Assembly: GCA_000715635.1 (NCBI GenBank)
Contig: KL569147.1
Coordinates: 26,285 to 34,189 of the forward strand
Length of the DNA: 7,905 nt
Direction of reading: 5' to 3'
Source: Streptomyces violaceus
GTDB lineage: Bacteria; Actinomycetota; Actinomycetes; Streptomycetales; Streptomycetaceae
Numbering within the stretch: position 1 is the stretch's first letter; each line of letters opens with the position of its first letter. The position numbers were made by a program, and so were the translations under genes. Shown piece by piece: positions 1 to 5,529 of this stretch. Under the pieces are notes generated by a model. The model was not told the origin of the DNA. It saw nothing but the letters and a program-made list of their open reading frames with translations, and searched no databases.

Positions 1-1402
1 GCTGCGCATGCCGTACTGGGTCCGCGTGACCCGCCGGGGCGACCGCTGCACCGGCGCCATCTCCCCGGACGGCATTCGCTGGACCGAAGTCGGCTCCAGC
101 GAGGTCGAGTTGGGTGCGACAGCCTACGTCGGTCTCACCCTCACCTCCTGCCTCGGCGTCGACGAGGACCACGCCGGCACCGGCACCGGCGCCTTCGACA
201 ACGTCGACGTCGTCTCCCGGACGGCCGGCGAGGTCTGGTCCGTGCCCCGCCCGGCTCTGGCCGCCGGCGACCTGCGGGCCACCGCGGGCGCCGACGCGGT
301 CGAGCTGGCCTGGACCGACCCGGACCTCTCGGCCCGCTACAAGGTGCTGCGCGCCGCAGCCGCCGACGCCCCCTACGAGACGATCGCCAACGGCATCGGC
401 GCGGCCGGCTTCGGCACCCGCGTCCGGTACGCCGACGCCACCGGCACACCCGGTACGACGTACCACTACGCCGTCGCCAAGACCAACCGCGCCGGACGCG
501 GTCCCCTGTCGAAGTCCGCCGCCGCGACGATGCCGACGCCCTCGGTGCCCCGGCTCACCTCGGCCGCCGCGGCGTTCGCGAACATGGGCGTGCCCTTCAC
601 GTTCCTCCTGCGCGCCTCCCACGAGCCGGTCCGGTTCGCCGCGGACGGACTGCCCGACGGCCTGCGCGTCGACAAGCGCACCGGCCTGATCTCCGGAACA
701 CCCGCCCGGACCGGCGAGTTCACGGTCACCACCACCGCCGGCAACGCCGCCGGGCAGGCGACCGGCACCCTCGCCCTCACGGTCGGCACCCCGCCGCCCG
801 CGCCCTGGACCTACGGCGACCTGGGCGATGTCATCCTCGACGACCGCGCCTACGGCACCCTCGGCGTGGTCGCCGTCCGCACCCCCGGCAGCACCGCCCA
901 CCAGGACGGGACCTTCGTGGTGCGGGGCGCCGGGACCGACCTCACCGTCAACAACCAGGGCATGACGGGCCAGTTCGTACGACGGCCCGTCAGCGGTGAC
1001 TGCGAGGTCACCGTCCGCCTGGTCTCCCGCGCCGGAGCCGGCGGCGACCGGGTCGGTCTGCTCATGACCAAGTCCCTGTCGCCGTTCGACCAGGCGGCCG
1101 GGGCGATCGTCACCGGCGGCACGAGCGCCCAGCTGATGCTGCGCCCGACCGTCGCCGGAAAGTCCACCTTCACGGGCAACGGGGCGGTCACCGCTCCCTG
1201 CCTGCTGCGGCTGAAGCGCACCGGGACGCACTTCACCGCATCCGCCTCGTCCGACGACGGCGCCACCTTCACCCCCCTCGCCGAGGGAGACATCCCCGGC
1301 TTTGGTGACGCCCCCTACTACGTGGGCCTCGTGGTCTGCTCCCGCGACCCCCTGGCCCGCAGCACCACCGAGTTCGACGAGGTGAGCATCACCCCCATGT
1401 AG
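1..1402 (+). CDS. C-terminal part of a secreted multidomain protein: ConA-like, FN3, putative Ig, ConA-like (5' end cut by the window)
   Basis: The frame is open to the left edge (codon boundary at base 2), and the first visible ATG (base 8) falls inside a domain, so the real start lies upstream. Numbered from that ATG, residues 1-70 are the tail of a concanavalin-like/DUF1349-type beta-sandwich (YWVRV, SPDGIRWTEVG, YVGL, AFDNVDVV). Residues about 80-175 resemble fibronectin type III, with TYHYAVAKTNRAG near the end. Residues about 180-260 match a putative Ig (He_PIG) domain, with LPDGLRVDKRTGLISGTP. Residues about 266-464 form a second concanavalin-like module whose end repeats the first (LLRLKRTG, SSDDGATFTPL, YYVGLVV, EFDEVSI). 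No catalytic residues are recognisable here; a catalytic domain may lie in the missing N-terminal part. Such modules usually bind carbohydrate or act as spacers in secreted Streptomyces enzymes. The next gene, a lyase, starts 27 bases on, suggesting one operon. Domain calls are from pattern recognition; the protein's overall function is unknown. Confidence 0.85.
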   Translation, partial: LRMPYWVRVTRRGDRCTGAISPDGIRWTEVGSSEVELGATAYVGLTLTSCLGVDEDHAGTGTGAFDNVDVVSRTAGEVWSVPRPALAAGDLRATAGADAVELAWTDPDLSARYKVLRAAAADAPYETIANGIGAAGFGTRVRYADATGTPGTTYHYAVAKTNRAGRGPLSKSAAATMPTPSVPRLTSAAAAFANMGVPFTFLLRASHEPVRFAADGLPDGLRVDKRTGLISGTPARTGEFTVTTTAGNAAGQATGTLALTVGTPPPAPWTYGDLGDVILDDRAYGTLGVVAVRTPGSTAHQDGTFVVRGAGTDLTVNNQGMTGQFVRRPVSGDCEVTVRLVSRAGAGGDRVGLLMTKSLSPFDQAAGAIVTGGTSAQLMLRPTVAGKSTFTGNGAVTAPCLLRLKRTGTHFTASASSDDGATFTPLAEGDIPGFGDAPYYVGLVVCSRDPLARSTTEFDEVSITPM

Positions 1403-1415
1403 CCCTCCACCGATC

Positions 1416-1420
1416 GGAGA
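1416..1420 (+). promoter_or_regulatory. Ribosome binding site for the alginate-lyase-family gene
   Basis: GGAGA lies 9 bases before the ATG at 1430. It favours that start over an in-frame GTG at 1472, which sits just before the twin-arginine motif and has its own weaker GAGGG at 1460-1464. Confidence 0.6.
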
Positions 1421-1429
1421 AGCCGACAC

Positions 1430-2677
1430 ATGAGCCGCACTTCCCCCCACACGCACCACGAGGGCGGCCAGGTGAGCCGCCGCGGTCTGCTCAAGACCGC
1501 CGGCGGCCTCACCGCGGCCCTCGCCCTCGGCGCCGGCGCCACCGCCACCACGGCGGACGCCGCCCCCGGCACCTTCACCCACCCCGGCATGCTCCACAAC
1601 GCCGGCGACATCAACCGCGCCAAGGTCAGGATCGCCGCGGGCGACGACCCCTGGCTGTCCGGCTGGAACAGGCTGACCGCCAACTCCCACTCCCAGTCCA
1701 CCTGGAGCCCCCGGGCCACCGCGACGATCATCCGCGGCGGCACCGGACAGAACTACGGCCTCCTCTACAACGACATCGCGGCCGCCTACCAGAACGCGCT
1801 GCGCTGGAAGGTCGGCGGCACCGAGGCCAACGCCCAGTGCGCCGCGCGGATCCTCAACGCCTGGGCGACCACGCTGACGACGGTCACCGGAAACGCCGAC
1901 CGGTTCCTCGCCGCCGGCCTCTACGGCTGGCAGTTCGCCAACGCGGCCGAACTCATGCGGGACTACGGCGCCTTCGACCTCGGTGCTTTCCAGGAGATGA
2001 TGGTCAAGGTCTTCTACCCGCTCAACAACCAGTTCCTGACCGGCCACAACGACGCCTGCATCACCAACTACTGGGCCAACTGGGACCTGTGCAACATGGC
2101 CTCCGTGCTGGCCATCGGGATCCTCAACAACGACGGCGCCAAGTACGACCAGGCCGTCGACTACTTCAAGAACGGCGCGGGAAACGGCTCCATCAAGAAC
2201 GCCGTCCCGTTCCTGTACAGCAACGTCGAGGGCTACGACCTCGGCCAGTGGCAGGAGTCCGGCCGCGACCAGGGCCACACCGTCATGGGCATGGGCCAGA
2301 TGGGCGCCATCTGCGAGATGGCCTGGAACCAGGGCGAGGACCTCTACTCCTACGACGGCCGCCGCTTCATGAAGGCCGCCCAGTACGTCGCCAAGTACAA
2401 CCTGAACATGAACGTGCCCTTCACCACCTACAACTGGGGAAGCGGCCAGAACTGCGCCCCGCAGTCGCAGACGGTGCCCGGCGCCGGGTCCCGCGGCCAG
2501 GTACGCCCGGTGTGGGCGATGCTCCACTACCACTACGGCCGGCGCCTGCTCCTCGACGACAAGTACATCTCCCAGATGTGCTTCTCCGTCGCCCCCGAAG
2601 GCGGAGGGGGTGACTACGGCACCGACAGCGGCGGCTTCGACCAGCTCGGGTTCGGCACGCTGATGTACGCCAAATAG
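1430..2677 (+). CDS. Tat-exported alginate lyase family protein (polysaccharide lyase)
   Basis: This 415-residue protein is predicted to cleave a uronic-acid polysaccharide by beta-elimination outside the cell. Residues 16-22 (SRRGLLK) are a twin-arginine motif, followed by an Ala/Gly-rich hydrophobic stretch and a likely signal-peptidase site near residue 44 (ADA/AP). The mature part is rich in Trp, Tyr and Asn and reads as the alpha/alpha-barrel alginate_lyase (Pfam PF05426) fold. NYWANWD at 213-219 and GRDQGH at 278-283 are the most conserved-looking blocks. By analogy with PL5-type and related lyases, Asn213 or Asn217, Arg279 and His283 are candidates for substrate neutralisation and catalysis, and an aromatic HYHYG patch lies at 366-370. 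Length is normal for a single-domain enzyme and the end (Gly-rich, then GFGTLMYAK) looks intact. The family also includes glucuronan lyases (PL38), so alginate is not certain as substrate. The upstream multidomain gene ends 27 bases before it, so co-transcription is likely. A hairpin follows its stop. Confidence 0.85.
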   Translation: MSRTSPHTHHEGGQVSRRGLLKTAGGLTAALALGAGATATTADAAPGTFTHPGMLHNAGDINRAKVRIAAGDDPWLSGWNRLTANSHSQSTWSPRATATIIRGGTGQNYGLLYNDIAAAYQNALRWKVGGTEANAQCAARILNAWATTLTTVTGNADRFLAAGLYGWQFANAAELMRDYGAFDLGAFQEMMVKVFYPLNNQFLTGHNDACITNYWANWDLCNMASVLAIGILNNDGAKYDQAVDYFKNGAGNGSIKNAVPFLYSNVEGYDLGQWQESGRDQGHTVMGMGQMGAICEMAWNQGEDLYSYDGRRFMKAAQYVAKYNLNMNVPFTTYNWGSGQNCAPQSQTVPGAGSRGQVRPVWAMLHYHYGRRLLLDDKYISQMCFSVAPEGGGGDYGTDSGGFDQLGFGTLMYAK

Positions 2678-2688
2678 CCGTCAAGCCG

Positions 2689-2747
2689 GCTCGTGCACCG
2701 GAATACCCGTGAGCGATGTGGTGCTCTGGTGATACCGGTGCACGAGC
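2689..2747 (+). terminator. Long imperfect hairpin between lyase and esterase genes, possible terminator
   Basis: Bases 2689-2701 (GCTCGTGCACCGG) and 2735-2747 are perfect 13-base inverted repeats. The 33-base interior folds further along the same axis: 2703-2704 with 2732-2733, 2705-2707 with 2728-2730, and 2711-2714 with 2723-2726. It begins 11 bases after the lyase stop, which fits a terminator; there is no T-run, often absent in Streptomyces. It ends only 21 bases before the esterase ATG, so it could instead be a structured esterase leader or an operator. Confidence 0.5.
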
Positions 2748-2768
2748 GCGGCGAAGGGCTGGTGGCAC

Positions 2769-4373
2769 ATGACGGCAGGCCAGACGGATCCCGTGGTCAG
2801 GAGCCCGTACGGGGCCGTACGCGGCAGGTACGAGCGGGGAGTCGCGGTCTTCCGCGGCATCCCGTACGCGGCGCCGCCCTTCGGCCCCCGCCGCTTCCGC
2901 CCGCCCGTCCCCCTCCCGCCCTGGGACGGCGTCCGGGACGCCGGTGCCTTCGGCCCCACCCCGCCGAAGCCCCCGTACTCCGACGCCTTCGCCCACTACC
3001 TGTCCGACCCGGTCCTGCCCGGCGACGACTGCCTCAACCTCAACGTCTGGACCCCGCAGCCGGATCCCGGAGCCCGCCTCCCCGTCCTCGTCTGGCTGCA
3101 CGGCGGCGCCCTGACCAGGGGTTCCTCCGCCGTACCCGTCTACGACGGCCATGCCTTCGCCCGCGACGGCGTCGTCTGTGTCTCGGTCAACTACCGGCTG
3201 GGCGTCGAGGGCTACGGACTGTTCCCCGACACGCCCCCGAACCCCGGCCTGCGCGACCAGATCGCCGCCCTGACCTGGGTGCACGAGGCCATCGAGGCCT
3301 TCGGCGGCGACCCCGGCCGCATCACCCTCGCCGGCCAGTCCGCCGGGGCGATCAGCATCGGCGCCCTCGTCGCCGCCCCGCAGACCCAGGGTCTGGTCCG
3401 GCGGGCGGTCCTGCAGAGCGGGCCGCCCGAGGCGTCCGAGCGGGCCAAGGTACGGCGGATGGTGCGCCGTATGGCCACCCGGCTGAAGATCCCCGCCACC
3501 GCCGAGGCCTTCGCCGCCGTCGACCGCGACCTGCTGCTGAGCACCCAGGCCGAGGTGGGCAAGCTGAGCAGCCCGGTCGTCGGCGGCCCCGCCTTCGGCA
3601 TCGTCATCGACGGCGACACCGTCCCGCGCGACCCCCTGGAGGCCCTCACCGAGGGCGGGGCGGCCCCCGGGGTCGAGCTGCTGCTGGGCTGGACCCGGGA
3701 CGAGTACCGGCTGTGGCTGGTCCCGGGCGGCCTCCTGGAGCGGGTCGACCGCCTCGGGGCCGTCGCCCTGGCCGGGGCCATGGCCCGCTGTCACTGCGGC
3801 AGCGAGGTCCCGCGCGGTTACCGCGCCCTGCACCCCGAGGCGAGCACGGCGGACCTCGTCGGTCAGCTCGTCACCGACCACCTCCTCCGCATCCCCCTGC
3901 ACCACCTGGCCGACGCCCGGACGGAACCCTCGTACGTCTACGAGTTCGCCTGGCCCTCGAACCTCCCCGGCCTCGGCGCCTGCCACGCGCTGGAGCTCGG
4001 TTTCGTCTTCGACACCGGGGAGGTCCCCGAGTCCCGCAAACTGGCCGGTGAGGGCGCCCCGCAGGACCTGGCCGATGCGATGCACGCCGCGTGGGTGCGC
4101 TTCGCCACGGACGGCGAACCGGGCTGGGAGCGCTGGGACGCGGCCCATCCGGTGCGCGTCTTCGGAGACCGCGCACCGGATGCCGGGGACGGTGTGGCCT
4201 ATACGGCGTACGGCCCCCGGGACCGTGAAATCGCCCTCTGGGCGGCCGACGCCGTCACCCCCGAGGAATCCGCCCGCGCATCGGACCCTGCCGACGGTTC
4301 GCCCACACGCAGTACGGAACTGCGGTCAGCCGTACGGCGGATCCGTCGCTCCGGCGCCCTCCGCCGGCACTGA
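2769..4373 (+). CDS. Type B carboxylesterase (alpha/beta hydrolase, carboxylesterase/lipase family)
   Basis: This 534-residue enzyme is expected to hydrolyse carboxylic esters in the cytoplasm; no signal peptide is visible. The landmarks of the family are present and in order: FRGIPYAAPPFGPRRF at 28-43, DDCLNLNVW at 86-94, the oxyanion-hole HGGA at 111-114, and the nucleophile elbow GQSAGA at 189-194 with Ser191. The likely acid is Glu312 in GWTRDE, and the likely base is His406 in CHALELGFVFD, which corresponds to the His block of Bacillus p-nitrobenzyl esterase. Length is normal for the family. The elbow has Gln where Glu is commonest (GESAGA). GAAGGG at 2753-2758 lies 10 bases before the ATG and supports the start. 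The C-terminal 35 residues or so are polar and Arg-rich and look like a tail beyond the fold. The gene follows the lyase by 91 bases, separated by a hairpin, so it may be a separate unit. Substrate is unknown; a role in removing acyl groups from imported sugars or in resistance or xenobiotic metabolism cannot be told apart here. Confidence 0.93.
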   Translation: MTAGQTDPVVRSPYGAVRGRYERGVAVFRGIPYAAPPFGPRRFRPPVPLPPWDGVRDAGAFGPTPPKPPYSDAFAHYLSDPVLPGDDCLNLNVWTPQPDPGARLPVLVWLHGGALTRGSSAVPVYDGHAFARDGVVCVSVNYRLGVEGYGLFPDTPPNPGLRDQIAALTWVHEAIEAFGGDPGRITLAGQSAGAISIGALVAAPQTQGLVRRAVLQSGPPEASERAKVRRMVRRMATRLKIPATAEAFAAVDRDLLLSTQAEVGKLSSPVVGGPAFGIVIDGDTVPRDPLEALTEGGAAPGVELLLGWTRDEYRLWLVPGGLLERVDRLGAVALAGAMARCHCGSEVPRGYRALHPEASTADLVGQLVTDHLLRIPLHHLADARTEPSYVYEFAWPSNLPGLGACHALELGFVFDTGEVPESRKLAGEGAPQDLADAMHAAWVRFATDGEPGWERWDAAHPVRVFGDRAPDAGDGVAYTAYGPRDREIALWAADAVTPEESARASDPADGSPTRSTELRSAVRRIRRSGALRRH

Positions 4374-4381
4374 GGATCCGC
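4337..4381 (+). terminator. Nested hairpin over the esterase stop codon, possible terminator
   Basis: An outer 8-bp stem (GCGGATCC at 4337-4344 with GGATCCGC at 4374-4381) and an inner 6-bp stem (CCGGCG at 4351-4356 with CGCCGG at 4362-4367, loop CCCTC) share exactly the same centre. A symmetric 6x6 internal loop containing the TGA at 4371-4373 separates them. The position suits a terminator for the esterase, but there is no T-tract and the internal loop weakens it. Confidence 0.4.
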
Positions 4382-4384
4382 GTG

Positions 4385-4413
4385 GCGTGATGAGTGCGTG
4401 AGGTGGGCGTGAG
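4385..4413 (+). promoter_or_regulatory. Three heptamer direct repeats at 11-bp period upstream of the AfsA-family gene
   Basis: GCGTGAT at 4385-4391, GCGTGAG at 4396-4402 and GCGTGAG at 4407-4413 start exactly 11 bases apart, about one helical turn, in the non-coding gap between the esterase and the AfsA-family gene. On the other strand they read CTCACGC, CTCACGC, ATCACGC. Direct repeats with this period are the known binding layout of SARP activators and of PhoP/AfsR in Streptomyces. The sequence itself does not match one consensus clearly, and I cannot see a convincing -10 element at the usual distance, so the regulator is not identified. Confidence 0.4.
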
Positions 4414-4457
4414 CCGTCGCTGGGAGCGTGGGCCGTCGTCAAGGACAGTCTGGGAAA

Positions 4458-4463
4458 AGGGGA
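4458..4463 (+). promoter_or_regulatory. Ribosome binding site that sets the AfsA-family start
   Basis: AGGGGA, preceded by AAA, ends 5 bases before GTG 4469. The same frame is open further upstream to a GTG at 4394, but that start has no such site and would place the heptamer repeats in coding sequence. GTG 4475 (spacing 11) and ATG 4478 (spacing 14) are less likely alternatives. Confidence 0.65.
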
Positions 4464-4468
4464 TTCGC

Positions 4469-5476
4469 GTGACCGTGATGGCCGAGACGGACAGCGTTGG
4501 CGCTGCGCTGCGTGCGCTCACGTTCGAGCACACCGTGGCGAAAGCGCTCGTACACCGCCGGGCGCTGTCGGAGGTGTTCCTGACCGACAGCACGGCGGTC
4601 GACGACAGCCACTTCGTGGCCGGGGCGCAACTGCCGCCGTCCCACGCCTACTACACCGACCACACGACCTGGTCCGCTGTCGATCCGCTGTTCCTGCTGG
4701 AGTGCTGCCGCCAGGCCGAGACGCACGCGGTGCACGCGCACTTCGGGGCGCCGGACGGCACCAAGTTCGTTCTCCAGCAGTGGTCGATGGAACTGCCGGG
4801 CCTGGCCGCGCTCGAGCCGGCCCACGGGCCGGCCGAGGTGACGATCGCGGTCACGACGCAGGACGCGCAGTGGGTCGGGGGCTCGCTGCGCGGTCTGCGG
4901 TACCGCATGGCGATCACCGTGTCCGGGCGGCCGGTGGGCGAGGTGACCATGCGGGTGAAGTACGTCGCCGACAGCGTGTACGGGATGCTCCGCGGCCGCC
5001 GGGACGGCGGCGGCACCCCGACATCCGAGTCCTACCGGCGGCCGGCCACGGAGGGCCTCGTGCAGCCCGGGCGCGTGGGCCGGGAGCGGCCGGAGAACGT
5101 GGTGCTGCTCGACCCGGTCACCGACGGCCGGCAGGTGCGGGCACGGCTGCTGGTGGCCGGCGGGCACCCCAGCCTGTTCGACCACGCCCAGGACCATGTG
5201 CCCGGCATGGTGCTGATGGAGGCGGGACGGCAGACGGCCCTGCTGACGGCCGAGGAGCTCTACGGGGCGCCGGCGGCGGCGTGGTCGGTCACCGGCCTCG
5301 AGGCCTCGTTCGACGCCTACGCGGAACTCGACGAGCCCCTGACGGTGGTCGGCGACGGCCACGGGCCGGGGGACGCCGGCGCCGGGTCCGTCTCGATACC
5401 CGTGACGTTCGAGCAGGGCGGGCGCAGTGTCGCCCGGGCGGCCTTCACGCTGGAACGCGGCGGCGCGGGACGGTAA
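4469..5476 (+). CDS. AfsA/ScbA/MmfL-family synthase of a gamma-butyrolactone- or furan-type signalling molecule
   Basis: AfsA-family enzymes join a beta-ketoacyl chain on acyl carrier protein to dihydroxyacetone phosphate, the committed step to gamma-butyrolactone, butenolide or furan hormones that control antibiotic production. The 335-residue product (from GTG 4469) shows the two tandem AfsA hot-dog repeats. The first half has VHRRALSEVFLTD at 28-40, LPPSHAYYTDH at 55-65 and DPLFLLECCRQAETHAVH at 72-89. The second half has the matching block DHVPGMVLMEAGRQTALL at 242-259. The paired E-x-x-RQ elements (Glu78/Arg81/Gln82 and Glu251/Arg254/Gln255) are the family hallmark. Length is slightly above the 300-315 typical of AfsA and ScbA, perhaps because of a Gly-rich linker around 176-190. 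It is cytoplasmic, with no signal or membrane segment. It converges on an exporter and a HAD phosphatase, and 11-bp-period repeats lie upstream. I see no TTA codon, so no direct bldA control. Which hormone class it makes cannot be read from the sequence. Confidence 0.92.
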   Translation: MTVMAETDSVGAALRALTFEHTVAKALVHRRALSEVFLTDSTAVDDSHFVAGAQLPPSHAYYTDHTTWSAVDPLFLLECCRQAETHAVHAHFGAPDGTKFVLQQWSMELPGLAALEPAHGPAEVTIAVTTQDAQWVGGSLRGLRYRMAITVSGRPVGEVTMRVKYVADSVYGMLRGRRDGGGTPTSESYRRPATEGLVQPGRVGRERPENVVLLDPVTDGRQVRARLLVAGGHPSLFDHAQDHVPGMVLMEAGRQTALLTAEELYGAPAAAWSVTGLEASFDAYAELDEPLTVVGDGHGPGDAGAGSVSIPVTFEQGGRSVARAAFTLERGGAGR

Positions 5477-5478
5477 CC

Positions 5479-5523
5479 ACGAGAAGACGGTCCGGACCCC
5501 AAGGGTCCGGACCGTCTTCTCGT
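5479..5523. terminator. Bidirectional terminator between converging genes
   Basis: A perfect 21-bp inverted repeat (5479-5499 with 5503-5523) closes a CAA loop. The inner arm is GGTCCGGACCC. It starts 2 bases after the AfsA-family stop and ends 6 bases before the exporter's stop codon, so it fills nearly the whole 53-base gap. On either strand the RNA would form a very stable hairpin, without an obvious U-tract. Confidence 0.93.
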
Positions 5524-5529
5524 AGAGGC

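Noticed and set aside
1472..1474. GTG as an alternative start of the lyase gene, directly before the twin-arginine motif.
   Set aside because: ATG 1430 has a better-placed GGAGA, and Tat signal peptides often carry extended N-termini. It remains possible but is second choice.
2421..4148. A 575-codon minus-strand open frame opposite the esterase.
   Set aside because: Its product is Gly/Arg/Val-rich without recognisable motifs, and the opposite strand encodes a complete carboxylesterase with an intact catalytic triad.
4374..4468. Search for an autoregulatory element of the type bound by butyrolactone receptors (AACCG...CGGTT-like palindrome) near the AfsA-family gene.
   Set aside because: No such palindrome is visible in this gap, in 5477-5529, in 7099-7127 or in 7824-7905; a diverged site cannot be excluded by eye.
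4469..5476. Possible bldA control of the AfsA-family gene through a TTA codon.
   Set aside because: I read the frame and found no TTA codon. I also saw none in the other genes, though by-eye scanning could miss one.
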